Shown piece by piece: positions 47,617 to 57,731 of a stretch of 64,000 nucleotides of DNA. The notes beneath the pieces were generated by a model. That model was given only the letters and a program-made list of their open reading frames with translations, did not search any database and was not told the origin of the DNA. The stretch comes from Schlesneria paludicola DSM 18645 (GTDB taxonomy: Bacteria; Planctomycetota; Planctomycetia; Planctomycetales; Planctomycetaceae), in contig CAMCMU010000019.1 of NCBI GenBank assembly GCA_945876035.1, forward strand, positions 1-64,000. Reading direction: 5' to 3'. Both the position numbers and the translations under genes were made by a program. The number at the start of each line of letters is the position of its first letter. Within the stretch, counting starts at the first letter, position 1.

Positions 47617-47916
47617 TCAGGCTAGGAATCCGAATCGCTCTCTGAGTTTGACGCATCGTTCAACGCCTTTTTGTGACCGCTTTTCTTTGCCGGAGGCTTT
47701 CCCGATCAACAGAAAGATCCCGCCGTCGACTTCGATCAGCAACCGGTCTCCGATGCAGGAGAGACGGACGTGATCGGGACTCGCCTCGGTCACCACAGAC
47801 AGGTTCGCCGCGATCGACCGCAATTTGAGCCAAGGATCAAACCCGGTGTCCCACAGCATGTTGTCGAGTTGCTGCGAAAATACATCTTTCGAGCCCGATC
47901 CGCACGGGAGCCGCAA
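47617..47916 (-). CDS. Hypothetical small protein, possibly truncated
   Basis: 99 residues at most, with only a TTG start at 47916. The body reads well (LDNMLWDTGFDPWLKLRSIA, then DHVRLSCIGDRLLIEVDGGI): mixed alpha/beta, regular hydrophobic spacing. Its stop is 40 bases before the next minus-strand start, fitting a small operon. The lack of a good start suggests a missing 5' part. Function unknown. Confidence 0.4.
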   Translation of the reverse strand: MRLPCGSGSKDVFSQQLDNMLWDTGFDPWLKLRSIAANLSVVTEASPDHVRLSCIGDRLLIEVDGGIFLLIGKASGKEKRSQKGVERCVKLRERFGFLA

Positions 47917-48166
47917 TAGTTACCACGGCGACGAGTCACCGCAACACTTTCTGGTCGCCTCCGACGATACGGCTGCTTGATGTCGCAAATACCGAGGCAA
48001 TCGACAGTCGCACTCGTTCGGGAGTTTAAGACAGGATCTGCGGTGTATGTGCTGAGGCCCGATCAATCGTAGGATGCTTGCTACTTGACCGGCGGTGTGG
48101 AGAGTTAAGATGATGCAGGACAGAGTGAGGGCGATTCGCCGTTGTACTTCCCTAAGGACTGCAAGA

Positions 48167-49672
48167 ATGTTCAGAGTCTCGCGGTTGAGACGTCAAACCG
48201 TTTCTTGGTCGATCGCGTTATGGCTCGGTTGTCTGCGTTTCGAGTCCGTTCAGGCAGCGAGTGTTGAGGTCACTGTACCGTTTGAAGGGATCCGGCATAT
48301 CCATCGGACGACGACCGTTCCTCGCCAACTCGATATGCATGTTATTGAAATCGATCTCACGGCGATCGGAATTGATTTTGCAATCACGCCCTCCAATGGC
48401 CAGGGTGTCGGCGCGACGGATGGCCAGACGACACGTGAATTCGTGACACAAAAAAATGCGCAGATTGGCCTCAATGGCTCTTTTTCCTCATTCCGCAGCA
48501 AGGCCTGGATTGTGGAAGGGATTGCTGCCACGCAGGGACAGGTTTACTCGCCGTTTGAGCAATTTCGGCGTACCGCTCTCAATATCTCGGTCGACAAGGT
48601 TGCGACCATCATTCGGTCCATCGATACCGGCACGAAGACCGGTACGGCCTACACGCCGGAGATACCGCTTTACAACACGCTCGGAGGTGAAGCGGGTTTG
48701 CTGAAAAATGGAACCAATGTCGCCCCCTCGGCTAAAGAGTCTCTCCACCCGCGGACGGCAGCGGGCGTGTCGCTGGATGGGAGAAAGTTACTCTTGATGA
48801 CAGTCGATGGCCGCCGTCCGGGGCATAGCCTCGGGGTAACTCGCCCTGAGTTAGCCGACCTGCTGAAAGAATACGGAGCTTGGAACGCCATAAATCTGGA
48901 TGGCGGAGGATCAACAACACTCGTCTTTTCCGATCCTGTGCCCCGGGTCGTCAACATTCCTTCGGATACCAACGCCAGCCGATCGAGCGTGGAACGTACG
49001 GTAGGGAGTAATCTTGCCGTGTTTGCGAACCTTCCCCCGCAGCTCTCCAGCAGCCATTTTACGTACGACGACTTCGAAGCGGGGGACGAAGGCAATTTTG
49101 GTTATTCGCTCAGTATTTCCGCGAGCACACACGGCATCAACGCCGCCGGTTCGTCGGCGACTGCGGTGAACACGGCAGGGCATGGCGGCCAGTGGTCACA
49201 ACAACTGGTGATTCAGGGCGACCCGAATACCACGGTCCGTGGAGACAATCCACAGAGCAGATGGTCTGTACGTCATTTCTCTGGCGATCGGATCGCCGCG
49301 TCTCCAGCGACACGCAGGGCGAACACAATCCGCCCGGCTCACGGGCGAGTCGGGTTGTGGGCCATGACCACCGACCGAGGATTGCAGATCTCCTTGGCCA
49401 TCGTTGGGAGATCTGAAACCAAGGCAGACCGTGGCACCCCCCAGTCTCTGATCGCCGACGGCCAGTGGCATCTTTACGAATGGAATCTTGATCAGTCGCA
49501 GATGTGGCAGGTTTCGTTCCAAGAAACAGGGGTCATCAGCGATCCGGAGTTTACCCTCGACTCGATTCAGATTTTTGGGTCCCCATCCAGCGCCACCGTA
49601 TTTCTCGATGACATCTTTCACGAAATTCGGCCACGAGATTCGGCCAACGCGTATCAGTCCCTTCGAGACTGA
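48167..49672 (+). CDS. Phosphodiester glycosidase (NAGPA/DUF2233) family, secreted
   Basis: 501 residues from ATG 48167, which gives a signal peptide (FRVSRLRRQTVSWSIALWLG) and has AAGGA upstream; 48110 and 48113 are longer options. The NAGPA domain is unmistakable: AQIGLNGSFSSF, HPRTAAGVSLDGRKLLLMTV, DGRRPGHSLGVTRPELADLL and NAINLDGGGSTTLV. Known members remove N-acetylglucosamine from phosphodiester-linked sugars or act on related cell-surface polymers. The C-terminal 190 residues (YDDFEAGDEGNFGYSLSISA to VFLDDIFHE) look like a carbohydrate-binding beta-sandwich. Stands alone. Confidence 0.88.
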   Translation: MFRVSRLRRQTVSWSIALWLGCLRFESVQAASVEVTVPFEGIRHIHRTTTVPRQLDMHVIEIDLTAIGIDFAITPSNGQGVGATDGQTTREFVTQKNAQIGLNGSFSSFRSKAWIVEGIAATQGQVYSPFEQFRRTALNISVDKVATIIRSIDTGTKTGTAYTPEIPLYNTLGGEAGLLKNGTNVAPSAKESLHPRTAAGVSLDGRKLLLMTVDGRRPGHSLGVTRPELADLLKEYGAWNAINLDGGGSTTLVFSDPVPRVVNIPSDTNASRSSVERTVGSNLAVFANLPPQLSSSHFTYDDFEAGDEGNFGYSLSISASTHGINAAGSSATAVNTAGHGGQWSQQLVIQGDPNTTVRGDNPQSRWSVRHFSGDRIAASPATRRANTIRPAHGRVGLWAMTTDRGLQISLAIVGRSETKADRGTPQSLIADGQWHLYEWNLDQSQMWQVSFQETGVISDPEFTLDSIQIFGSPSSATVFLDDIFHEIRPRDSANAYQSLRD

Positions 49673-49982
49673 CACAAATTCGCTTGCCAGCAATAACGTG
49701 AGAAAGTGGGCCGCGTCCACGATGGAGGCAACGGCAGTCCGTGGTCAATCCCATGGAACCGTCTCAAGCATCTCTTCTTTGCTTTCGACAGGCGTCGCTA
49801 TCGTGACTCGACGGACTCCATAAATAACCGACAGCGTTGCGGAATCCCCAGTGGAGAACAGGAAGATGTTGATCGTTGCAATTCTTGACAATACCGGCAA
49901 ACCCGCCGCCGGACGATTCGAAGCACGACCACTGCCGCCGCCTCTCACCCGTTCAACAGAAGTCCGGTTGGGGATTCAGGGT
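49673..49982. other. Convergent gene-free stretch
   Basis: About 310 bases between the stops of the phosphodiester glycosidase and the DUF1501 gene. No gene or clear terminator seen. Confidence 0.5.
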
Positions 49983-51287
49983 TTAGCCGATGAGCTCTTT
50001 GATGGGCACTCCTCCGTTGGCAATTTTCATCGGCCGGCCTAGTTTTGACGTATGGATTGTGCTCAAGGGAATGCCAAGCGCATGGGCGGCCGTGGCCCAG
50101 ATGTCACCAGGTTGGTAGATCTGGCTGCTGACAACCGACATTCCTTCTTGGTCAGTCTCACCGACGGCAATTCCGCCTTGAAGACCACCACCGCCGATCA
50201 TCGCAGCCCAACTGGTGGCCCAGTGATCTCGGCCGCTGTTCTGGTTGATGCGTGGCGTTCGACCGAATTCGCCCATCCACACCAAGACGACATCGTCCAA
50301 CATTCCACGTTGTTTGAGGTCGCTCGTCAGAGCCGCAAGACCCGCATCGAGTGCGGGTAATCGCTGGTTTTTCAGCGAATCAAAGATATTTGCGTGCAGG
50401 TCCCAGCCTCCGAAATCGACCTCGACGAACGGCACACCTGCTTCAACGAGACGACGTGCCATGAGTAGACTGCGTCCAAACTGGCCCCGATCACCGTTGA
50501 CGCGGCCTTGTGCGGGTGCACCCGTATAAGCGTCGAGAACCTCTGGTTTTTCGTCGCTGATTCGAAATGCGGACATTTGTTTAGAAGACATCAGGTGCGT
50601 CGCCTTGCGATAGACATCCTTATGAGACTGACCAGAATCGCCGCGGTTTGAACCGATAAAGGTGTCCTCGATCGTCCCGAGCAGGCTCATCCGCTGGCTG
50701 AGTCGCTCCGGAGACAGACCTCCAAAATCGGTATCTCGAATCTTGCCGCTGTTGTCGATCAGGAACGGTGCGTGAGCCATGCCCATGTAACCAGGGCTGC
50801 TTCCACTTCCGCCAATCGAGACGAATGCTGGTATCTCCAAGTCTTGGCGTTTTGTGCCGAGTTCATAACTCACAACGGAACCGAAGCCCGGATGAACCAC
50901 AGTGGGGTTGGGGATATAAGCCGTACGCATATAGTAACGGCCGCGACCATGGTCTGCCTCACGAGTGCTCATCGCTCGAACTAGCGACAGGCTTTTCATG
51001 ATCTGAGCGGTTTTGGGGAGATGTTCGCTGATCTGCATCGCACCGCTGGTGGCGATCGGCTTGAACTCGCCCCCCGTCTTGGAATCGGGCTTCAAATCCC
51101 AGATATCGATGCTCGGCGGCCCGCCGCTCATCCACATCAGAATGCATGCCTTCTGCTTGCGTTTCAGTTCTTGAGCGTGCGTTTGCAGGTGTGAAATGAA
51201 ATCGATCGCCGGCAACGTCGCCGCACCAGCCGACAAGTGTTGCAGGAAATGCCGCCGAGTCATCTCCCCCAGACATGTGCGGTGCAT
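49983..51287 (-). CDS. DUF1501 family exported protein
   Basis: 434 residues. A twin-arginine-like signal ([20 protein letters not shown]) indicates export of a folded protein. DUF1501 is distantly related to sulfatases/alkaline phosphatases; landmarks here are [41 protein letters not shown] and [14 protein letters not shown]. The gene follows the DUF1549/DUF1553 gene by 27 bases on the same strand, the very common planctomycete two-gene arrangement; the pair is thought to act together on an unknown external substrate. Confidence 0.93.
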   Translation of the reverse strand: MHRTCLGEMTRRHFLQHLSAGAATLPAIDFISHLQTHAQELKRKQKACILMWMSGGPPSIDIWDLKPDSKTGGEFKPIATSGAMQISEHLPKTAQIMKSLSLVRAMSTREADHGRGRYYMRTAYIPNPTVVHPGFGSVVSYELGTKRQDLEIPAFVSIGGSGSSPGYMGMAHAPFLIDNSGKIRDTDFGGLSPERLSQRMSLLGTIEDTFIGSNRGDSGQSHKDVYRKATHLMSSKQMSAFRISDEKPEVLDAYTGAPAQGRVNGDRGQFGRSLLMARRLVEAGVPFVEVDFGGWDLHANIFDSLKNQRLPALDAGLAALTSDLKQRGMLDDVVLVWMGEFGRTPRINQNSGRDHWATSWAAMIGGGGLQGGIAVGETDQEGMSVVSSQIYQPGDIWATAAHALGIPLSTIHTSKLGRPMKIANGGVPIKELIG

Positions 51288-51314
51288 GTTCGCTCCCCCT
51301 CTGCGTGACTTGCG

Positions 51315-53006
51315 TCAGTGATTAAAAATGAATTCGTTTGAGTTCAGCAATGCCCAAAACACGTCTTGAAATACCGTTCGTTGGTCTGAGGCCCCCTTCA
51401 GGCAGAGCTGGATTTTTTTGAGTTCGATTTTAGTCGGTGGACGCCCCAATACGGTCAGAAACAGTCGTTTTGTTTTTTGAAGATCGTTCCCTTTTTGAGA
51501 GAGCAGCTCGAACAGATGGCTTCCCTCTTGCAGACGGCATGCTTCGTTGACCAATTCGCCGTTCATCATCATCAGCGCCTGAGGTATCGTTCCATCAAAG
51601 GAGTTTGACTCCTCACCATCGTCAGTACCAAATTCACGAATAAATTGTTGAAGCCATTTCTGGCGTTGTTGTTCCGAGTTTTCCCAACCGGTTCGTGTGG
51701 ATCGATGCGCGTTTGTGGCAACAATTAGTGAGTCGTAAAGTTGTTCGGCCGTCATCGCTTTGACAGACGGGTGCGAAAACAACGCAGGCTCCCCAGCGGC
51801 AGGGTTGTCTTGTTCATTTTTCTTCGTCCGTGAACTGGTCAGATGATAGGCCTCCGTATTTGTGATCCAACGGATCAGTCGCCGACAGTCATAGCCGCTG
51901 GTGACGAATTCCGTGGCAAGTCGCTCAGCCAATTCGGGATTTGAGGGGGGGTTGTGAATCCCCCAGTCATCGATTGGATGAGTAAATCCATATCCAAAAA
52001 AATGGCACCACATGCGATTCACGAAAGCCACGGCGACCAAAGGTTTCTGACCAGCAATCATCAACTTGGCCAATTCTTTACGTCGTTCGATGGAATCGGC
52101 CGGATCGACTTCAATGCCAAAATAGTTCGGGTAGGCGACCTGCATCAGCCCGTTTCGCTTCTCGAAGTAAACCGGTCCTGCGTAGTCTCGCTCCACGATC
52201 TCGGAGAAGTCCTCGTCCATACGACCGGTCGCTGGATTGTATTTCCGATGATCAATCTTGGCCGTCTGCTTGAAAAAACTGTTGAACTGCCAAAATTGAT
52301 CCTGCTTGAACTTGTTGAAGGGATGGTCGTGACACTGAGTGCACTGCACTTGCATGCCGAGGAACAGACGCGTTGTTTTGGCCGTCATTTGGACGCCGTC
52401 ATCCTGATCCTGCATTTGGGCAAGCAGGAAGTTAACGGCTCCACTGTGTTCATAGTGACCCTCCGCCGCGACGAGGTCAAAGACAACCTCGTTCCACGGG
52501 CGATTCTTGCGAAATGCATCGCGGAAAAATTTCTGCATTCCGCCGCGACTGACTCGACGAGGCGTCTTCTGGCCAATACAGAGATTGGACCAAATCGTGG
52601 TCCAGTGACGCACGTACGCGGGATCCTCTAGTAGCCGGTCAATGAGCTTTGATCGCTTGAGTTTGTCCTTGTCGGCAAGGAATGTTTCCACATCGTCAAG
52701 AGCCGGAATATGCCCATTGATGTCCAGAGTGACTCGTCTCAACCATTCGGCGTCATCGGCGACGGGAGAGGGTTCAACGTTATTGTCCGTCCATCCTTTC
52801 CGAATCAAGTCGTTAATTTCTTGAACCATCGGATCCGGTGTCGACACACGATCGACCGAGGTCGCCACCAGAGAGGACTCGCGACTGCTGGCCGCAAATG
52901 GTGCGAGGCACGATCCCAGCAGAATTAACAGAACCGCGCTGCTGGAGTGGAAGCGTCTTTCCTGTGAGGGCTTGCTTCGACAAATTTCCTGACGAAATCG
53001 GATCAT
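51315..53006 (-). CDS. DUF1549/DUF1553 family exported protein
   Basis: 563 residues from ATG 53006 (open frame to 53096). A membrane signal (SSSAVLLILLGSCLAPFAAS) is followed by DUF1549 (INDLIRKGWTDNNVEPSPVA, RRVTLDINGHIPALDDVETF, and the cytochrome-like CTQCHDHPFNKFKQDQFW) and then DUF1553 (FVNRMWCHFFGYGFTHPIDD, NPELAERLATEF, RRLIRWITNTEAYHLTS, ALLNSNEFIFNH). No cytochrome c head domain is present at the N-terminus. Usually paired with DUF1501, as here. Confidence 0.93.
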   Translation of the reverse strand: MIRFRQEICRSKPSQERRFHSSSAVLLILLGSCLAPFAASSRESSLVATSVDRVSTPDPMVQEINDLIRKGWTDNNVEPSPVADDAEWLRRVTLDINGHIPALDDVETFLADKDKLKRSKLIDRLLEDPAYVRHWTTIWSNLCIGQKTPRRVSRGGMQKFFRDAFRKNRPWNEVVFDLVAAEGHYEHSGAVNFLLAQMQDQDDGVQMTAKTTRLFLGMQVQCTQCHDHPFNKFKQDQFWQFNSFFKQTAKIDHRKYNPATGRMDEDFSEIVERDYAGPVYFEKRNGLMQVAYPNYFGIEVDPADSIERRKELAKLMIAGQKPLVAVAFVNRMWCHFFGYGFTHPIDDWGIHNPPSNPELAERLATEFVTSGYDCRRLIRWITNTEAYHLTSSRTKKNEQDNPAAGEPALFSHPSVKAMTAEQLYDSLIVATNAHRSTRTGWENSEQQRQKWLQQFIREFGTDDGEESNSFDGTIPQALMMMNGELVNEACRLQEGSHLFELLSQKGNDLQKTKRLFLTVLGRPPTKIELKKIQLCLKGASDQRTVFQDVFWALLNSNEFIFNH

Positions 53007-53411
53007 CAAACCGTCGTCCTTCCCATCATCTGTTCGCCGCATGGCGGACATCACATCAACAGCAAAATTCAGGGGACACGGAGTCCATCGCTGCAAATTG
53101 TATCAGAAAAAAGACGCGTCTCCAAAACCGTATGTGGGATCGATTCTGCCAACCGACTTTGGTTCCCTTGTGCGGCCCCAATGACACGTTATCCGGAGCC
53201 CACCCAGCAGGCACCGATTGACCGGCTGTGAATGCCCCTCCGCAAAATTCACATGTCCGCACAATTCTATCTGTGGAACATCTCATTTGAGAGACGTCTT
53301 TGCCTGATCCTTGTTCGCGTTGTAAGATGTGCCTTGGTTTTTTCTGTTGTCAAACGTTCGGCTGATCAAACTGTTTACAAACCGAGTTTATCTTTCACAG
53401 GATGTGTATCA

Positions 53412-56003
53412 ATGACCGTTCGAACTTCGGAACGCGGTTCGTCGTGGAGCGATATTGTTTGTTTTAGTCTGCTGGCCTGCTGGACGGTGGTGGCCAGTGC
53501 TCAAACCGAAGGCCCGCAGGTTCTTAACAGTCTGAAACCCAAAACGGGTCGCGAAACTAAGCCAAATTTTGCGATCACGCTGACACCATCGAATGCCAAA
53601 CCAATCGCTGCCGTAACGCCAGGGGATGAGATCACCCTCTCGGTCTCCGTGACATTGCCCGCGGGGTACTACATCTATGGCACTGACGGAAACTTTGGCG
53701 GTCGCACTCGGATCACGTTGATCGAGACAGGCCTCGTACCAGTCGATGCCGACTGGGTTCCTGACCGTCCGGCGAAGAAAAGTTTTGAGCCGGTGTTTCA
53801 GCAACAACTCTCCAAATTCCACGATCACGTGATCTGGAAAAAAAAGTATCGGATCGAACAGGATGCTGACCTGACGCAGGTTTCGATCGCCGGCGAATTG
53901 AGCGGTCAATACTGCAGCGAAGGAGTGAACGGCGATGGGCAATGTGTTCCGATCATTCCGTCTCACACATTTCGCGTGGCACTGACCGGTGATGCCCATG
54001 CGACCGATGATGCGGTTGTTCCTTCGGTGCGATTTGAATACGAAGAACGCCCTCAACGAGGAAAGACGAATCCCGCCCTGCTGCGATTTAAACTCGAGCC
54101 ACCAAATGCGTCGCCCGGTGATACTGTCACATTATCGATCGCGATGGAGCTCGATGAACGGTGGCACACGTTTTCGCTGACACAGAAGGGCGAAGGGGGG
54201 GTCCCGACGCAAATCGTCCTCGAACGAATCGCGGGTTTGAAGCCGCTGGAAAACAGTTTTTTCCCGGATCACAGTCCCGAATGCGAGCAGCCAGAGCCCA
54301 ATCTCTTACTCGAAGTTCATCACGACCGTGTCACTTGGTCGCGCGAGTTTGAAGTTTTGCCGGGAGTAGCGGATGGGGCGATTGGGGTGAGTGGGTTAAT
54401 CGTCTATCAGACGTGTAAGACGAGTTGTTTGCCTGCTCGAGAAGTCCCCTTTTCACTGGGGGATATTTCCTCCGCTGTGGCCTTCTCCGATAGGGTTCCC
54501 GAGGCGGATGGAACACAGGTGTTGCCATTAAAAGAGGATGTCTCCCCGGATTTTGCGAAACCGCAGGATCGGGGAATGATGGCATTCTTGTTGACAGCCG
54601 TCGGGTTCGGATTCATTTCCTTGCTGACACCGTGTGTCTTTCCGATTGTGCCGATCACCGTCAGCTTTTTTCTCAAGCAAAGCGAATCGCAACAGAGTCG
54701 GCCGTTACTCACGGCGCTCGTGTTTTGCGGATCGATTGTGGCCACGTTCACGGTTTTGGGTGTTGGCATTTCCGCACTTTTTGGAGCGGCCAAGCTGAAT
54801 CAGATCGCTAATAATCCTTGGCTGAACGTCGCTATTGGCGCGGTGTTTGTCGCCTTCGCTTTCAACATGCTCGGCCTGTTCGAAATTCGTATCCCGAGTC
54901 GTCTTTTAAGTTTCACCTCCAACAAGGAGTCGGTCGGTGGTTACTTGGGTGCGGTGTTCATGGCGATCACGTTTACATTGACCTCATTCACCTGCACATT
55001 TGCCTTCGCCGGGACATTGCTGATTGCTGCCGCACGAGGTGAATATTATTGGCCGATCATCGGGATGATCGCCTTCGGGACGGCATTCGCTTCGCCATTC
55101 TTCTTTCTCGCACTCGTACCTAGCCTGCTGAAGAAACTCCCGAAAAGCGGTGGATGGATGAACTCGCTGAAGGTGGTGATGGGACTGATCGAGATCGGTG
55201 CTGCGGTCAAGTTCTTCAGCGTGGCGGACCTGGTTTGGAACAACGTTCCGGTGTTGTTTGATTTTGTCTTCGTAATGCTGGCTTGGTTGGTTCTGGCGTT
55301 GTGTATCGCGTTCTATCTTTTGGGGATTTTCCGGCTGGCTCACGACGGTCCCTCCCAGGGAATTTCCGTGTTTCGCTTCGTGCTCGCCATGTCCTTTTTG
55401 GGACTGAGCGGCTATTTGGGTTTGGGAGTCTTGAATCATGAACGGGGGGGCGCCTGGATTATGGACCAGATCATCGCCTTTGCGCCGCCACAATTTGAAA
55501 AAGTACCCGTTGGAATGGAACGAGCCGCAGCAACGGATGATGGTTTGCCTGAGCCAACGATCGTGCATCATGGACTGCGTTTCGCGATGGACGTGGATAA
55601 GGCGATTGCATTTGCCTCCCAAAAGCAGCAACCGATGGTCTTCGACTTTACAGGAGTTAACTGTGTCAACTGTCGGCTGATGGAGAAGAAACTCGTGGAA
55701 TCTCACAACTTGCGACTGCTCCAAAAGTTCGTTCTGGTGCAACTCTATGCGGATGCGGTTCCGACGATCGCGGATGCTGCCGAACGAATGCGTTTGCTGA
55801 ATCGAAATCGCCAACTGCAGACCGAATGGTTTGAAGAAGTGACCTTGCCTGCTTATGCTGTCGTGACGCCAGACGGAAAAACAGTCCTCTCGAGCTACTT
55901 CGGACTGGAACAGAAAGAAGGCGAGTTCGCTTCATTTTTGGAGCAAGGATGGGAAAAATGGCAGAGCGTCAACGCCGCGAACGAGAGGCTTGAGAAGCCG
56001 TGA
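53412..56003 (+). CDS. dsbD: Thiol:disulfide interchange protein DsbD
   Basis: 863 residues from ATG 53412 (open frame from 53232). It moves reducing power from cytoplasmic thioredoxin to the periplasm. Two N-terminal DsbD-alpha-like domains carry cysteines in QYCSEGVNGDGQCVPI and in YQTCKTSCLPA. The eight-helix membrane domain has its redox pair at LLTPCVFPIVPI and SFTCTFAFAGTLL. The C-terminal thioredoxin-like domain has the active site GVNCVNCRLMEKK. The doubled N-terminal domain makes it longer than the E. coli protein (about 565). Divergent from the DUF1549 gene. Confidence 0.93.
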   Translation: MTVRTSERGSSWSDIVCFSLLACWTVVASAQTEGPQVLNSLKPKTGRETKPNFAITLTPSNAKPIAAVTPGDEITLSVSVTLPAGYYIYGTDGNFGGRTRITLIETGLVPVDADWVPDRPAKKSFEPVFQQQLSKFHDHVIWKKKYRIEQDADLTQVSIAGELSGQYCSEGVNGDGQCVPIIPSHTFRVALTGDAHATDDAVVPSVRFEYEERPQRGKTNPALLRFKLEPPNASPGDTVTLSIAMELDERWHTFSLTQKGEGGVPTQIVLERIAGLKPLENSFFPDHSPECEQPEPNLLLEVHHDRVTWSREFEVLPGVADGAIGVSGLIVYQTCKTSCLPAREVPFSLGDISSAVAFSDRVPEADGTQVLPLKEDVSPDFAKPQDRGMMAFLLTAVGFGFISLLTPCVFPIVPITVSFFLKQSESQQSRPLLTALVFCGSIVATFTVLGVGISALFGAAKLNQIANNPWLNVAIGAVFVAFAFNMLGLFEIRIPSRLLSFTSNKESVGGYLGAVFMAITFTLTSFTCTFAFAGTLLIAAARGEYYWPIIGMIAFGTAFASPFFFLALVPSLLKKLPKSGGWMNSLKVVMGLIEIGAAVKFFSVADLVWNNVPVLFDFVFVMLAWLVLALCIAFYLLGIFRLAHDGPSQGISVFRFVLAMSFLGLSGYLGLGVLNHERGGAWIMDQIIAFAPPQFEKVPVGMERAAATDDGLPEPTIVHHGLRFAMDVDKAIAFASQKQQPMVFDFTGVNCVNCRLMEKKLVESHNLRLLQKFVLVQLYADAVPTIADAAERMRLLNRNRQLQTEWFEEVTLPAYAVVTPDGKTVLSSYFGLEQKEGEFASFLEQGWEKWQSVNAANERLEKP

Positions 56004-56097
56004 TATTTCGGGATCGCGAGGGAATGCAAGGCCCTTTTGTTTATTAGATTTGCGTTACTGTCAATCAAAAAATACCCGTGCGTGAAAGGGGTATGAA

Positions 56098-57054
56098 ATG
56101 ATTAAGACATTTTTGGTCGTTGGAATTTTCTTGGTTTCTACGCAATCGATTCTCAACGCGGTTGAGCCTAAAGTTGAGTTTCGTGGTTCACTGAACTCTG
56201 AGTTGGGCGTTACTCGGAGTGGAAATGTTTACGCGCCGGAAATTCGTCGCGTCAAAAGTCTTTGGTTTATGTGGTATGGCGGTCAAGGATTGGACGGACA
56301 CGACCGAATCCATCTTGCCACATCAGTCGATTTAAAGGCTTGGACAAAAAAAGGTGTGGTTCTCGTGGAAACGGGCGTGAATCACCAGAACGATCCGAGT
56401 TGCGTCAATGTCGGCGGTGTCTGGTGGATGTTTTACACGCGGGCCGCACAGGGGATCAATGATGAGATTGCGGCAGCCACATCGGCCGACGGAATCAATT
56501 GGACTCGCCGCGGAGTCGTCTTTCGACCAAGCTCCGGAAGTGGGTGGGATTCGCTGGTCGTCAGTCGACCTTCCGTGCTGTATGAAAGTGGCATTTACAA
56601 GTTGTGGTACGATGCGCGGGGCCTGAAACCGGGTGCCGTACGTCCAACCACAACCACGCCAGAAGATCTACTCGCGGTCGCTGGTCCTCGAGCCATCGGA
56701 TACGCAGAGTCGAACGATGGGCTCACCTGGCGTCGCTATGGTCAGACGTCGGTATTTGGTGAGGGAGCTGGAGCCATTCACGTCAAACACCTTCCGGATG
56801 GTTATGTCATGCTCTATGAATCGCAGCAGGGAACGAAATGGGCATCCAGTTCTGATGGTCGGGCATGGACAGTCCGTGGGTTGCTGGCTCCGGTCAGCGG
56901 ATCAGCCATTGATAGCGGTGGTCATGTCACGCCGTGGCTTTATGCACCGGAAAATACGAGCCAATGGGCGATCTACTTCGGTTGCAATTCCGGTGACTGG
57001 TCGAAAAATCTGATGGCATCGATTCCGATTACACGGTTTCAAGCCGCTCCCTGA
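56098..57054 (+). CDS. Secreted beta-propeller, GH32/43-like
   Basis: 318 residues with a signal peptide (IKTFLVVGIFLVSTQSILNA). Repeated blade motifs typical of five-bladed glycosidase propellers: LWFMWYGGQGLDGHDRIHLA, TSVDLKAWTKKG, QNDPSCVNVGGVWWMFYT, TSADGINWTRRG, YKLWYDARG, YAESNDGLTWRRYG and SSSDGRAWTVRG. Catalytic residues cannot be placed with certainty. Similar proteins act on arabinan, xylan or fructan, or only bind sugars. Stands alone 94 bases after dsbD. Confidence 0.75.
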   Translation: MIKTFLVVGIFLVSTQSILNAVEPKVEFRGSLNSELGVTRSGNVYAPEIRRVKSLWFMWYGGQGLDGHDRIHLATSVDLKAWTKKGVVLVETGVNHQNDPSCVNVGGVWWMFYTRAAQGINDEIAAATSADGINWTRRGVVFRPSSGSGWDSLVVSRPSVLYESGIYKLWYDARGLKPGAVRPTTTTPEDLLAVAGPRAIGYAESNDGLTWRRYGQTSVFGEGAGAIHVKHLPDGYVMLYESQQGTKWASSSDGRAWTVRGLLAPVSGSAIDSGGHVTPWLYAPENTSQWAIYFGCNSGDWSKNLMASIPITRFQAAP

Positions 57055-57731
57055 TAAAAGCAGGTTTTCGACGATTCCTGTCATTCAGAGCCGATCGAAT
57101 TTCATCGAATGAGGCTCGGTTTTTGAGAGGTGCAGCAGGAATCATTGGCCGTGGTTTTCGAGGTCTTCCCTACAAGGTCTGGACCGTAACCCACACGCTG
57201 TCGGGAGGCACCGATGTGCCGCTGTTATCAGTCACTTTTCTCCTGCGGCTGCTCAGCAACCGGACGTCTCGCAGGTACGGCGTGTCTCCACCGTCCCCGT
57301 GTTCCCGAGACCACCCTTCCTGCATCGTCTCGAGTTGACGACGCTCATCAAACCTCGGAAGATTAATCTCCATCCTGTTCCTCGAGAACGACACGGAGAG
57401 GGTCGGATCGAAACCGTTGTGACCGTCCCTCGACGTCTTCGTCATGAACAAGAATCTGCCCAAAAAAAGAAAATTGATTGCGGAGGTTCGCGAACAGCCG
57501 GTTAAGAAAACACCGCGCCGTCCAAGGTCTCTCTGATCTGCCACACACGAGGTGAGCAGCGTCACGTACCCGGCTTGTCCGGAATCGTGCTCTTCCGTTT
57601 TTAACAACCGGCGAAGGATTCAAATCCAGCAGATAAAAGCGACACATTTCTTGACGCAAGAGAGGCAACCGTCTCGTGCGTTAACCGAAGATTCGAACGC
57701 ACCGCTCAGAAACGGAACGGAATTGAGCATC
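57055..57731. other. Long gene-free stretch
   Basis: About 680 bases. A leftward open frame of 145 codons (57170-57607) has no ribosome site and no recognisable product, so it is left out. The rightward frame of the next gene is open from 57552, but homology begins only after 57732. Confidence 0.45.

Noticed and set aside
57170-57607. Leftward frame of 145 codons in the long gap
   Set aside because: No ribosome site, no signal, no recognised motif, and it overlaps no conserved context; not enough support.
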